From: Skeletonema tropicum
Taxonomy: Eukaryota > Bacillariophyta > Thalassiosirophyceae > Thalassiosirales > Thalassiosiraceae
Assembly (NCBI GenBank): GCA_037178625.1
Contig: CM074130.1
Coordinates: 3,844,001-3,908,000 of the forward strand
Direction of reading: 5' to 3'
DNA: 64,000 nucleotides
The notes under the pieces were generated by a model that made no database searches, was not told the DNA's origin, and saw only the letters and a program-made list of their open reading frames with translations. Positions 10,123-21,018 of the stretch are shown here, one piece after another; positions within the stretch are counted from its first letter, which is position 1, and the number at the start of each line of letters is the position of its first letter. The translations under genes were made by a program, and so were the position numbers.

Positions 10123-11547
10123 ATGACGGTCCTTCGTCTTTCATTGCTCCTATGCGCTTCGGCGCCCATTGCATCTGCATTTGTAGGTCCATCAGGCATC
10201 AGTAGTGCTCGTTTGACCACATCTTCAACATCATGGAAAGAAACCCAAAAAATGCAAAGAATCGGGCGCTCTGTCAACTGCCCTCAGCTTCACATGGTAG
10301 AAGACGATGATGAAAACAATCCTCTATCTCGAGGAATCAACAGTGTAGGATGGCTTCCCTCCGTTTATAATCCATCGCCTTCTCGATCTGTATTTGACTC
10401 ATCCATGAGCAGTGATGACGACGAAGAAGAAAGTGCTGAAACGCTACCACTCTTTCCTTTGGGCGGGGTGGTATACACACCCAACTCAGAGCATGTCCTT
10501 AATATCTTTGAGCCGCGTTATCGACAAATGTACAATGATATCTTGATGAATGGGTCTAAGCGATTTGTCGTGTCTATGAGCCATCCCAACGAGGAAGGTA
10601 GATTTGCCCAAGTTGGTGTTTTATTTTCTCTTGAAGAGTTAAAGGAGGTTAGTGAAATGACTGCTGATCGAGTCAAGTACATTTGCAATCATCGTGTTAC
10701 CGGTAGGGTGAAACTGCACAAGGTGTTGAATCCAGAAGCATGGGAAAGCAGGGACACATACTTGAAAGTGAAAGGAACAATTATTGATGATACAGGTCAC
10801 TTGGATAAAGAAGAAAACGACAACGATTCAGATGAAACGATGGACGAATCAATATCAACAAGCATGGTGAAGGAACTGAAAAAGGCAGCAGCTTTCGATG
10901 CCGCAGAGAAGAGTCCCGAAGAAGAAGCATTAAGTCAATCCTTCTCTGATCTCGTCGAATTGCAGCATGATCTCACCGAAGATGTACGATTTACCCGTGC
11001 CTCAGTCAAGTCATTCGGTGTTGCAGCAGGCACAGATATCGATCCTAATTTGTGGACATCTATCCGATTGTGGCAAAGTTATGCCGAACAGAGATTAGTC
11101 GCGAGACAGAATGAAATGCAAAAAGAATTCCAAGAGAAGTTAGTTGAATTCCTCAAGAAGGAAATGGGAAATGATGGAGATGAAGAACAAGAGTTGCCAT
11201 CTGCTATTGGATTCCAAGATCTTAGTCCTGAACTCCAAGAGGAATTGGCAGAGTTGCAGAAACGAATGACTTCGGAGTTGAAACCATTGTTGTTGGAGCA
11301 GACATTATCTATGCAAAAGATTCTTGAAGCGAATGATCATGACGAAAGAGTAGAGTTAATGAGATATTTCGTTGATGCAGAGAGGAAGCGGTTACAGGCA
11401 AAGAAGACATTGAAGAGTATGTTTGGTGGCGGTGCGCTGGCAGAGGAAGATTCAGAGACTATTGTTGAGAAGAAAGAAGCGGCTGAGAATGAGAAAGATG
11501 AGTCCAAGCAACAAATATTTTTCGACGATGGCGATGCATTTCAGTAG
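10123..11547 (+). CDS. Plastid-targeted LON substrate-binding (PUA-like) domain protein
   Basis: A 474-residue protein when started at the Met at 10123. That Met gives a clean signal peptide (MTVLRLSLLLCASAPIASAF) with an ASAF-VGP plastid import motif at residues 17-23. Residues 108-235 form a LON N-terminal domain: LPLFPLGGVVYTPNSEHVLN then IFEPRYRQMYNDI. This domain binds substrates in Lon proteases and also occurs alone. No AAA+ ATPase or Ser-Lys protease domain follows, so this is not a Lon protease. The second half is acidic and helical (about 260-470), probably coiled coil. A role in plastid proteostasis is an inference. The same strand continues with another plastid-targeted gene 296 bases downstream. 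Confidence 0.75.
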   Translation: MTVLRLSLLLCASAPIASAFVGPSGISSARLTTSSTSWKETQKMQRIGRSVNCPQLHMVEDDDENNPLSRGINSVGWLPSVYNPSPSRSVFDSSMSSDDDEEESAETLPLFPLGGVVYTPNSEHVLNIFEPRYRQMYNDILMNGSKRFVVSMSHPNEEGRFAQVGVLFSLEELKEVSEMTADRVKYICNHRVTGRVKLHKVLNPEAWESRDTYLKVKGTIIDDTGHLDKEENDNDSDETMDESISTSMVKELKKAAAFDAAEKSPEEEALSQSFSDLVELQHDLTEDVRFTRASVKSFGVAAGTDIDPNLWTSIRLWQSYAEQRLVARQNEMQKEFQEKLVEFLKKEMGNDGDEEQELPSAIGFQDLSPELQEELAELQKRMTSELKPLLLEQTLSMQKILEANDHDERVELMRYFVDAERKRLQAKKTLKSMFGGGALAEEDSETIVEKKEAAENEKDESKQQIFFDDGDAFQ

Positions 11548-11843
11548 AATAAAACAAAAATGAATATAATGAAGCAGTGAAATTGTACATATGAGAGCAG
11601 GGTGTGTCGATACTACTCTGGCTCTAGTATAGGCTAGCAAAATTTCTGTTATTTTATCAGGCTAGCTTGACTTACCTACTCGGTCTGTCTGCGACCCCAC
11701 TCCCACCTCTATTTTTTCTTTGGCTTTTTCGATTGAGATCAGATCAACGATGACGATGGCGCACGCTGACGCTGCCACGGAATAAGTAAGTTTGGGGGAC
11801 GCTACGAAGTTGACAAATTCGACTTGTTCATGAGATAATAACC

Positions 11844-14258
11844 ATGAGGTCCGTCTTCCTATCTGTAGCTGCGGCAATATGTTTTGGTTCAAAATTTATG
11901 TCATCGGTTGCATTCATAAATAATAAAGTGCCATCATCATCGAAACATCATCATCATCCGATAAGATCTCCACTATCACTGCACAATCCTTACAGCCAAG
12001 GTTCACGTATTACTTCGCTTCTATCAAGCAATTCCGAGAGCAACAACGATTTCATCAGATCTCTACTGGCAAATGATGCGGGAGATGACGATCCCTACTC
12101 TAAATACACACATCAGATTGCAATTCCATTAGGAGAAGCATCGGAACTGCATTCGGCACTGCATGCAATTCAAACTTCATTAGTTAGAGACTGTCCTAGA
12201 CTAATACGAGCATGTGTCATGCCAGCATTACTCCGATTGCCTTTGCTGTATGTGGATGGTAGTTCATTGGCTTCAAATGTGGGAAGTAGCAGTGGTCAAA
12301 ATGTGGAAGCAATTCTTGAAAGCGTAGTGCATCGGTCCATTATGGAAGTTGTATACGGACAAGATGCTGAAAACAACGACGTTTCTTCTGCGTCAACCCC
12401 ATCATCGTCGGTAGAAATGACACAACCGATCCTTCTCCCCTTCCGCGGTTTGGAGCTGCAGGGAGATGACAACTCAGTTTTGTATGCTGTTGGGCACAAT
12501 ATTAACGATAAGAATGCAAAAAAGAAACGGAGCAGATATGATGAAGAAGATGAAGATGATGGCGTAATCATAGTAGATGATTGGTCGGAAGATATTCCGT
12601 CAACGCGTAGTGGGTGGGAAACTCTCGAGGCATTAGTGAATAGAATACAAAGCATTCTGGAAAGTGAATACGATTGCAAAACACTATGGCCGAACGATGA
12701 GGCACAAGGGGATGAAATCGACTACGATGATCCATTGGTGGCAGCAATCATACAAAAAGAAAAGAAATGGAGACCTCGCGTGCCCTTTGTCCGCTTGCCA
12801 ACTGATTTTTATCAGGAATTAGAGAAATCTTTAGAGGAAAAAGTGAGCAAGGGACTCAATGACGAGGAAGAAGAGCTATCACCTATTGACATGGGACTAG
12901 ATGGTATCTCTCCCATGTTTTGGTACGATGCATGGGGCGAAGATGAAATCATTCTGCCAGAGCCCGGAGTACGAATGCGATCGGTAGCAATATATCGTCG
13001 CATGGTTCCTGGAGGTGGTGAAGCCGAGTCTAGCTTTTATGTGCCAGCATCAGATGCACTTCAAAGTTGGAAACGTGGTCTCGGAGATGACACTAGTTCC
13101 GATAGTGATGATATCAGTATGGATCTTCCTTCTGGAGATACAAAACTTATGGCGAGAGAACGCCGTGAACGAGCAAAGGCAATGGAACGAATGGGAGAGG
13201 ATGAGTCAAGAGCAGAACGAGAATGGGAAGAAGGAAAAGCTCGGTGGATAAACGATCTAGACAACGGTGAAAGGGATAGCGAGGATTTTACTGAAATGGA
13301 TATTGGTATGGAAACAGGAGAGGTTACTGTCGAGGGAGAGGCGGCATATGTATCTCCTTGGGCTGAAAGAGGTGTTATCGCTGATGATACTGATGAATCG
13401 GGCGATGATAGTACAGAAGCACCACCGCCAACCGATCCAGCTGTCGAATCCAACGCACAAACAACACAACCACGCAAAGAACTTCCCAGCATTGAAGACA
13501 ATCCAATTTTCAAACGATTACGAGAAGGAAAGCCTCAGATAACTGCTCAGGGTCAGACTTCAGTGCAAGCTCTAGACAGCTCATCAACTGAAAAAGCACT
13601 GCCTCCTTACCCGTCAGATCCTCACTTTACGGGTATCTGGCGAATTGTTTCGTCTCCGTTTGGCGACAGTAGCTTGGAAGGTGACGGACTTTCGTCGGCA
13701 TCTGATAATTTCATTTTCAGAGTAGACGGTGGCGTCGCTGGAGGACCAATATTGAATTATGAGTTTCAGCAGAAAGCTGCTGGAGGGTCTTGGAAATTCT
13801 TTCAAGCTCAACTGAGAAAGTCAAATCCTAATGAAATACCGGTAATACAAAGTCGTCTTCGTGTGAGGTTGCTCGTGCCTCCAGAGAAGAGCCAGACTCT
13901 GGTAATAGAAGGTGAAATCAATCGCCTTGTTAGCCCAAATGTGGATGATTTGTCATCGTCGAGTTCATCGGACGCATGGAGAATGGCCAGTGGCGGGATG
14001 TTAGACGGAATGTCCAGCAAATTGATGCGTGGCGAAGACGGTACTGATACGAACACACCTTCTCAAGAACAAAGCCAGGATGCAATGATATTTTGCAGAG
14101 GTGAAGCATGGCTGGAGGATACGGAAGATGGCTCAAATAGAAAGAAGCTTGGCCCAATTGCGCTGATGAAGCTGAAAACTCCAGATAGAAACAAACTTAT
14201 TTACACTGTACCGGCGTCAAAAGGTCCAGCAGGTGAAGACGACGATGACGAGGAATAA
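11844..14258 (+). CDS. Uncharacterised plastid-targeted protein
   Basis: An 804-residue intronless protein whose family I do not recognise. Residues 1-24 form a signal peptide (MRSVFLSVAAAICFG...SSVAF) followed by INN, a plausible plastid targeting site, then a Ser/His-rich transit-like stretch. A globular segment at about 90-145 (HQIAIPLGEASELHSALHAI) has a weak 2H-phosphoesterase feel but lacks a visible HxTx pair. The middle (about 390-560) is charged and acidic. A second globular domain at about 592-770 begins DPHFTGIWRIVSSPFG and contains FIFRVDGGVAGGPILNYEF, probably a beta-rich fold. The end is acidic (EDDDDEE). It is convergent with the PROPPIN gene, with 58 bases between stops. Confidence 0.7.
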   Translation: MRSVFLSVAAAICFGSKFMSSVAFINNKVPSSSKHHHHPIRSPLSLHNPYSQGSRITSLLSSNSESNNDFIRSLLANDAGDDDPYSKYTHQIAIPLGEASELHSALHAIQTSLVRDCPRLIRACVMPALLRLPLLYVDGSSLASNVGSSSGQNVEAILESVVHRSIMEVVYGQDAENNDVSSASTPSSSVEMTQPILLPFRGLELQGDDNSVLYAVGHNINDKNAKKKRSRYDEEDEDDGVIIVDDWSEDIPSTRSGWETLEALVNRIQSILESEYDCKTLWPNDEAQGDEIDYDDPLVAAIIQKEKKWRPRVPFVRLPTDFYQELEKSLEEKVSKGLNDEEEELSPIDMGLDGISPMFWYDAWGEDEIILPEPGVRMRSVAIYRRMVPGGGEAESSFYVPASDALQSWKRGLGDDTSSDSDDISMDLPSGDTKLMARERRERAKAMERMGEDESRAEREWEEGKARWINDLDNGERDSEDFTEMDIGMETGEVTVEGEAAYVSPWAERGVIADDTDESGDDSTEAPPPTDPAVESNAQTTQPRKELPSIEDNPIFKRLREGKPQITAQGQTSVQALDSSSTEKALPPYPSDPHFTGIWRIVSSPFGDSSLEGDGLSSASDNFIFRVDGGVAGGPILNYEFQQKAAGGSWKFFQAQLRKSNPNEIPVIQSRLRVRLLVPPEKSQTLVIEGEINRLVSPNVDDLSSSSSSDAWRMASGGMLDGMSSKLMRGEDGTDTNTPSQEQSQDAMIFCRGEAWLEDTEDGSNRKKLGPIALMKLKTPDRNKLIYTVPASKGPAGEDDDDEE

Positions 14259-14316
14259 TCCGGCTATAATTATTGTCGTTACACCAGAATACATTCTACT
14301 ACCTAATACATTTGCA

Positions 14317-16161
14317 TCATGAGAGGATATCTTCAAGTTGAGCTAGCTGCAAATGTCCTTCGTTTGTAAGTGAATACTGCCGTAGCTCTCCATCCATCGA
14401 GCACATCACCAAGGTGTCTTCTTTATGAGCCAAATCATTTTTATCAACTGTGCCACTATCGTTCCTCCTATCCAATAGAGAAACTATTATTGGTTGGCTT
14501 TGGGGGTTTTGCTTCTTATTATTTGGTGGTGATGCTGTCGGTGGTTTGTATTTCAGCTTTGCAAAGGATCGATGTTTTAGAGGCTTGGTAGCCGTGGCTT
14601 TCTTGGGAGTAATCGATGCTCCAATACGACGTAGCAGTGGTTTCTCTGATGCCTTCTTTGGTGTATGATAAACATATTCGTTTCGTGTGCTAGATTCTGC
14701 GACATTTTGGAAACCTCCTTCTTCGGTGTTACTTTTCTCATCGACATGAGCGTCCTTTTCTTTTGGCCAACTAAAGACATGAACGGTCCCACTGCTGCCG
14801 TATGTAACAAGTCGATCAGCATTTCCACTCCACGCAAGAGAGTAGAATTGACACGAGCGGGAGCCACGATGAAACTCCCACAAGAAATCACCGCGTGGTA
14901 GTCCAAACAATCGAATTGTCGTCCCCTTCGAACTCGTTGTTGCTAAGAATGATTGACTTCCGGAGCTTCCAATCACCATGCGAGTGACTGAATGCTCATG
15001 AGCATTGATTGTAGATAATAAGTTGATCCTACGCTTCTTCTTTTTTGTTGGGGTTGTGCTCTGGTAATAATCCCACGACGAAGCATTTGATCCTGTCCCG
15101 CTACCTACGCTGACATTGCTGCTGCTGTTCCTATTGATAATGCTCACCTCCTCTACAACTGTTGGATCGTACACTCTAATTGTACCCGAAGTCCCATTAA
15201 AACTCTTACAAACCAGCAATTGCTGTTCTTCTTCACAAGATAGATCAAAATACGATCCAACATTGAAGATGTCCAGCCCTCGCGATAAACTTCGACAAGA
15301 GTCGGTTGGGTGCATAATGTTCAGAGTTTGAATCCAAGTAGGTCGAAGAGCTTTCCTACCCACCGCATCATTCATGTCCTGTGTTAAATCTTCACCACCG
15401 TCCGCCATGTGGAATACGTGCACTCGTCCATCACCTGTTAATGCTGCCAACACTCGACGTGTCAATTCTACTCGTTTCACTGCTGCCGATAAGGGAAGAG
15501 CTGCCAATGGAAATGCTGCATTCTTTGCGTTGTAAAGATAGCAGCATCGCGGAGTAGATGGTTTTATAACCGCTATTAGGGAAGTGTTGTGTAATATTTG
15601 ACAGTACGTGGCTCCGTCGGGGAGAAGAGGTACATCATATGCATATGTCAAGTTGTTGCTTTGATTGTAGTTGATGTTATCATCGTTCATAAGATGAATT
15701 GATTCTAGCGTGCGAATACGAACACCAACAGATGTTGATACAACTAGACACGTTCTATCTCGGTTGAATGTTATAGAGTGGATTGTTGGCCGTTCATTTG
15801 ATTCGGATAGAAGACTCCAAGACGAGTTGCTGCTTGTAGAATTTACAACACCTGTTGCATTACTTGTCTCAGCAGATGCTACTTCAGATGTTTTTTCTGC
15901 TACCGCTGTATCTGCCGTCGAGTCAGTCGCACCAAAGGAGACTGCTGCTTCCGTTGCTATTGCTTCTTTAGGCTGACGAGACTGAGTGATAATATGCTGA
16001 GAATCTGAAGAAGAATCGGCAACTGCCTCCTCATCCTTCTGCTCGCCGGCCTCTAATTTGTCGTCAAATGATGACATGCAAGAATGAAAGAGGGAATCGG
16101 ATATGTCTTCTTCTCCATCCATGGATCTTGATGGTGGTATTACTGTCGTCTCCGGCGACAT
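14317..16161 (-). CDS. PROPPIN-family WD40 protein (WIPI/Atg18/Hsv2-like)
   Basis: A 614-residue protein. The first 125 residues are disordered and Ser/Thr/Ala-rich. A seven-bladed beta-propeller begins near 128 with SITFNRDRTCLVVSTSVGVR, the typical first blade of PROPPINs. Blades 5-6 read INAHEHSVTRMV, then TTSSKGTTIRLFGLPRGDFL, and YSLAWSGNADRLV. These proteins bind PI3P on autophagosomal or endosomal membranes through the (L/F)RRG motif. Here the motif reads FHRG (residues 430-433), so one of the two lipid-binding arginines is His. The C-terminal 130 residues carry a basic insert (about 505-560) before a last blade (LVMCSMDGELRQYSL). A retrotransposon sits about 105 bases upstream of the start. 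Confidence 0.75.
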   Translation of the reverse strand: MSPETTVIPPSRSMDGEEDISDSLFHSCMSSFDDKLEAGEQKDEEAVADSSSDSQHIITQSRQPKEAIATEAAVSFGATDSTADTAVAEKTSEVASAETSNATGVVNSTSSNSSWSLLSESNERPTIHSITFNRDRTCLVVSTSVGVRIRTLESIHLMNDDNINYNQSNNLTYAYDVPLLPDGATYCQILHNTSLIAVIKPSTPRCCYLYNAKNAAFPLAALPLSAAVKRVELTRRVLAALTGDGRVHVFHMADGGEDLTQDMNDAVGRKALRPTWIQTLNIMHPTDSCRSLSRGLDIFNVGSYFDLSCEEEQQLLVCKSFNGTSGTIRVYDPTVVEEVSIINRNSSSNVSVGSGTGSNASSWDYYQSTTPTKKKKRRINLLSTINAHEHSVTRMVIGSSGSQSFLATTSSKGTTIRLFGLPRGDFLWEFHRGSRSCQFYSLAWSGNADRLVTYGSSGTVHVFSWPKEKDAHVDEKSNTEEGGFQNVAESSTRNEYVYHTPKKASEKPLLRRIGASITPKKATATKPLKHRSFAKLKYKPPTASPPNNKKQNPQSQPIIVSLLDRRNDSGTVDKNDLAHKEDTLVMCSMDGELRQYSLTNEGHLQLAQLEDILS

Positions 16162-16265
16162 GGTAGTTGGTGGATGATGGTATGCGTTTCACTATTATGA
16201 GATAAAATTCTTCCTTCATCGTTCATCGTGTCGATCGTTGTCGTTCGCATCAGAGGTTTTGAAAG
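16162..16265. promoter_or_regulatory. Short upstream region of the PROPPIN gene
   Basis: Only about 104 bases remain between the PROPPIN start codon (16161, minus strand) and the target-site duplication of the retrotransposon. The rest of the original promoter now lies beyond 22.84 kb or is supplied by the LTR. Confidence 0.4.
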
Positions 16266-16270
16266 ATGGC

Positions 16271-16442
16271 GTTTCGTGTAGCACGGAACGTCTCATTCCC
16301 TTAGACGATCACTCACTTCTCACCATCTTTATCCTTGTTATGTATCCTTACCATGTAATTATATTATTAGTTGATGTTATCGCAGTAGTACTGATTAGTC
16401 TGTATATTACGTAATCATTAACGTAGTGTGAGAAACGAATCG
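16271..16442 (+). repeat. 5' LTR (172 bp)
   Basis: Identical over all 172 bases to 22671-22842. It begins GTTTCGTGTAGC and ends AGAAACGAATCG, without the usual TG...CA ends. It contains an AT-rich core (TGTAATTATATTATTAG) that could hold the promoter. Confidence 0.88.
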
Positions 16443-16875
16443 GTTTATCAGACAGCCATTCTCACGGCTGTATCTACGATGGCAGCGTTCGAAAAGAATA
16501 GAATACGGGGAGAAAATGATGACAATATTTATTCTATTCTCCGACGGGGAGGAACGCGGACATAATAAGTATGAGGAAATGGAACCAGTTCACTGAGGTT
16601 ATATTTGACTGGGAGGAGCGATAAGAATTTGCCGAGGAATGCGGGAGGAAAGGAGGAAAGAGATTCGATATCGATATAATGAATTGCCGAGGACGCCGGC
16701 ATAATAATTGGCCCTCCAGTAAGGACACCTGGGATATCAACAACCATCGCCGAGGAATGCTGGCGATAAATAAATCGGCCCTGCTGGGGAGGAATGCCCC
16801 CGTCTGCATAAAAGGAATTGGCCCAAACTAACTATTGACGGATAGGCACCACTAGACGTGGAGCTGGAAACAGAT

Positions 16876-17260
16876 ATCACCCAGGAGCGGATCCTGCGGT
16901 GCGGCAAAATATCACCCAGGAGCTGATCCTGCGGTGCGGCAAAATATCACCCAGGAGCTGATCCTGCGGTGCGGCAAAATATCACCCAGGAGCTGATCCT
17001 GCGGTGCGGCAAAATATCACCCAGGAGCTGATCCTGCGGTGCGGCAAAATATCACCCAGGAGCTGATCCTGCGGTGCGGCAAAATATCACCCAGGAGCGG
17101 ATCCTGCGGTGCGGCAAAATATCACCCAGGAGCTGATCCTGCGGTGCGGCAAAATATCACCCAGGAGCTGATCCTGCGGTGCGGCAAAATATCACCCAGG
17201 AGCGGATCCTGCGGTGCGGCAAAATATCACCCAGGAGCTGATCCTGCGGTGTGGAAACAA
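16876..17260 (+). repeat. 35-bp tandem repeat, 11 copies
   Basis: Eleven head-to-tail copies start every 35 bases at 16876, 16911 and so on to 17226; the last diverges near its end. The unit starts ATCACCCAGGAGC and ends GCGGTGCGGCAAAAT. Copies differ mainly at one base: AGCGG in copies 1, 7 and 10, AGCTG elsewhere. The length is not a multiple of three, so the apparent reading frame through it is not a gene. It lies in the leader region of the retrotransposon. Confidence 0.93.
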
Positions 17261-17346
17261 GGAAACCCATATATCACCCAGGCGGGGTGTGGAAACGGAA
17301 ACATACGGATAATCACCCAGGAGGGGTGATCGGAAGAACAGAAATA

Positions 17347-17483
17347 CTGCAAGGAGCCAGTATAGACCCTGCAAGGAGCCAAGGGCGACGGAAATTGCTG
17401 CAAGGAGCCAGTGGTAACACGAGAAATTGCTGCAAGGAGCCAGCAGATAGGGAATATTAAAGAATATCGCTGCAAGGAGCCAG
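17347..17483 (+). repeat. Five interspersed copies of CTGCAAGGAGCCA
   Basis: The 13-mer occurs at 17347, 17369, 17398, 17430 and 17470 with different spacers of 9-27 bases. It is one of several repeat families inside the element and looks like a set of binding or packaging sites, although no function is known. Confidence 0.8.
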
Positions 17484-19482
17484 CAGGATCACGAATGGAA
17501 TAGGGATAACAGAGAATATTAACGATGTAACAGTCAATGGCAAAATGCCGCCGCATTCTTGGAGAGATAGAGGAAAAGTAAACGTAAATGGCAAAGCGCC
17601 ACCGCGTCGTTGGAGAAGAAAGAGAAATACCACCAGGAGGTGGGGCCAGCGGAGCCTAGAATAGGAAAGAATGAAATAGATCGAGTAAGTGAGGCAAACA
17701 CCTGAACGAGAGCATAAATAGTAATAGTCATGGTCGAAGTGCCTGACGGAGAAAAGATGGCCGGAGTGCCTGGCGTAAAGTGAGACGGCCGGAGTGCCTG
17801 TAATGTTGGTAAGCGGAAAAGAATAGGGAACATGATCGGTCGGGAATGAAAAAGAATAGGGATTGTGATTGGTCATGAAGAGAGATAGAAATATTTTGTA
17901 CGAGAGACGACAAGAGAGCTGAAAAGGCCAGAGTAGTAGATGAAAACTAATGTGCACCCAGAAGATAGGGTCACTGTTAACTATGTCATATTAGTTAGAT
18001 TAGAGTGGCCGCACCTCGGACGAAAGCTGAGGGGAGATACTCTAGAGGAGAGATGTCGAACACGATAATCAACGTGAAGCCTTTGATATACAGGAAGACA
18101 GTCCGATAGAGGACAACTGCCGTATACGAGGAGTAGAATACCGAAGAAAACTGAGCAGGACTAAGAGACAGATGAATAGCAAGAACAGCGGTTAACCAAC
18201 AGATGCACATAAACTCTGAGAGATCATAGAGATCTGACTTATCGGGCCAGAACGAGAGTGCTCACGGTAATGAACGCGGGCTGGTAATATAATAGGTTGC
18301 ACGTCACGGATGCCAAGTACACTATCCAAAACCTCATGGAGAGATCTGACATGGAATCGGAGACAAGATACTATCAGAAATATAAGCATCCCTGCTTGAG
18401 AATGAGATCAAACGTTAACCACGACAAGTATGAATAAAAATCCTTTTGAGGGCATAAATGTGAGAATAGTATTCGGGACTGCTCTGCATGAGAAGTCGAT
18501 TACAAATGGAAGCCGGGAAGAGGTTGATCTCAAGACATGAATATACGCAATGTGAAACTGAAACACAAGATGAATGCTTGAACGCTTACAGTTACAGCAA
18601 AGCTATGACATTTAAGGTTATGGCATTTTGAGCCGACCGGCGTGATAGTTACTCTGATGATATGTATGTGCAAGTACTTTGGCACAATTCGTGTGAGCAT
18701 CCCTTTATCTCCGGTCAAACCAGATCAGTGAATGGCATCCCCTAAATTGAGTACAGCACACCCGCAGACAGAGCTCCATGATGTTGCGAGAAAGATGGGG
18801 AGAGAATGGCACAGAGTGTTTCATCTAACAACTCTTCCTCCAGGAAGGGAGAGGGAGAGAAAGAGAGAAATGGACAGCACTTGCTGTAAAAATAAGGAAT
18901 AGGTGGCAACTCGATCATGACAAGAAACGGCTTGTCAACAAGTACTTGATAGGGAGTAGCTTCATGCCATGTGATGAGACAGGGACAAAGACAAATTCCA
19001 TGATGTTGTACATACAATATACCTTGGGATCGGCGTACAGAAGATCGTAGCAACAGAGTTGGTTACTCCGGAACTCTATGACGGAGCAAATATTAGATGC
19101 GTGTAATGGTGCACGGGCATTCAAAGTGAATCGGAAGCGAACACAAATATTAACAATCGACAAACATTCTTATTTTGAATCGCAGGCTTGATGTGGTTGA
19201 GATGTCAAGAAATAGGAAGACCTCATCTTGGCAAAAGATCCCTCAGTATAAGCGTAGCCAATATATAGTACGAGCTGTATCGCTTTGATAACAGCGGGCG
19301 CGAATACAAGCTGTAGTCTATGACAAGGTGTAAAAGACAAGAAATTGGATATAGCCAGAACAACACGACCGCGGACGTTATTATCCATCATGATGAGCCG
19401 AGGAGGTAGTTTGAAGAACGGACCGCAGACAAGGACGTTACTATCCATCATGATGAGCGGATGATAATCTAATCCGAATTGA

Positions 19483-19610
19483 TGGAGAAACGCCCTGCGG
19501 CAAAGGAGAAACAAAGCTGAAGAGAATAGATTGGTGGAGAAACGCCCTGCGGCAAAGGAGAAACAAAGCTGAAGAGAATAGATTGGTGGAGAAACGCCCT
19601 GCGGACAAGG
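19483..19610 (+). repeat. 52-bp tandem repeat, about 2.5 copies
   Basis: Units begin TGGAGAAACGCCCTGCGG at 19483, 19535 and 19587. The first two are essentially identical across 52 bases, and the third diverges after the first 18. It is internal to the retrotransposon. Confidence 0.85.
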
Positions 19611-19890
19611 GACAAACAAATGTACGAGAATAAGGGACGAACAAATGTACGAGCCATGACTACCAAGGCATAACGAAATACTCCATAGCATCTTACCAAT
19701 GAGGAGTCCAGAGTGAAGGACGATTGAACAACATGGTGAAAACAATGCGCACTGAACTGGAGACGGGTCGACATCCAAGACCGGGAGACACTCGATAGGA
19801 TCAAGAAGGGGCAGCAATACCTCGTGTAGACCAATAATTGAATGTCAAGCAGGGGAGAATATTTATACTTGACATTCCCAAGATGGCACA

Positions 19891-19998
19891 GAAGAGGCAG
19901 ATAAACGAGACAGAGAAGAAGAGGCAGATAAACGAGACAGAGAAGAAGAGGCAGATAAAAGAGACAGAGAAGAAGAGTCAGATAAAAGAGATGGCATA
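19891..19998 (+). repeat. 27-bp tandem repeat, 4 copies, frame-preserving
   Basis: Units begin GAAGAG at 19891, 19918, 19945 and 19972. The unit is nine codons and reads EEADKRDRE in one plus-strand frame. This may be a relic of a repeated charged segment of gag rather than pure noncoding minisatellite. Confidence 0.8.
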
Positions 19999-20932
19999 GA
20001 CGAGGCAGATTGATGAATGTGGATTAAACGCCAGATGTCAAGCTAGGAAGAACGTGATGCACGTCTTATCACCCGACACAGTGGCAGAGGAAATCAACGA
20101 GGTAGTACAGACCAAGATATCGGCGGAAGAGCGCAAATGAAGAAATGATATTGAAGAACGCCTTGGGCCTTGGTCGGGTCGAATGGAAGCAACATGAGAA
20201 AGATTGGATGACCCACAGAGCGGCTATATAGCATCAAGTTGAACTTGTATCATGATAACTATGGTGTGAACACCGTGATAACTTACATGGGCATAATTGC
20301 GTTAGCAGAGCAGAGCAAAACATTTCCGACAAGCCGACTCGATAGCTTAGTGGTTATTGTCAGTGAGTTCCATGAAACTAGGACGTTAAGACCACGCGTA
20401 GGACCCGCAGTTGAGGTGACTGCTGACAATACTTGAGAGCAATTGCATGACAAGCACTGCGGGAGCGCCCTAATACATTTGGAGACGATTCTAGATGCAT
20501 CGACAACAAGCCTTCTTAGTATGAGACGACAACAACAACTAGGCTCGCATCGACCTACTTGTAGTAGGACACTCAGACTAGGGATCACAAATTCATATTA
20601 TCAAACGATAATGGAGCTGCAAATGATTTGGAATATATCAGGTGAGACCAATCTCAAACGGCAAGAGAAGGGAGAAGGTCTGACAGAGTACGGGGTGCCA
20701 TCGATAGGTTATCTCGGACGGTTAGATGTCAATTGTGGTAGATGAAGTAAAGCCACCACAGACTTCAAGAGACTGATGCGACCAATCACCAACTCGACCA
20801 ACAAAAGACTCGGCATACGAGGAGAATATGAGTGATATACCTCTCGCTCGTGATGCTGAAACACGAGATATAGGCCAGGCTAATGCGAGTTGAACTAGAG
20901 ACGCACTGGACAATTTGATGCACAAATTTAAA

Positions 20933-21018
20933 CGACTTGAACGAGGCGATATAACCACGAAAACAAGAGACCGACTTAAACGAGGCGATATAACCACGAC
21001 AACAAGAGGCCGACTTAA
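20933..21018 (+). repeat. 39-bp direct repeat, two copies plus a partial third
   Basis: Copies begin CGACTT(G/A)AACGAGGCGATA at 20933 and 20972, and a third start (CGACTTAAAG) is seen at 21011. It is internal to the retrotransposon. Confidence 0.8.

Noticed and set aside
16876..17260. Possible CRISPR array
   Set aside because: The repeats are contiguous with no spacers, and the setting is a eukaryotic retrotransposon.
17039..17329. Plus-strand open frame through the 35-base repeats
   Set aside because: Its protein is a three-fold repeat created by reading a 35-base unit in successive frames, so it is a by-product of the minisatellite.
19170..19817. 215-residue minus-strand frame inside the retrotransposon
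   Set aside because: It runs antisense to the element and across its repeats, with a composition (FVSPLPQGVSP repeats) dictated by the 52-base unit.
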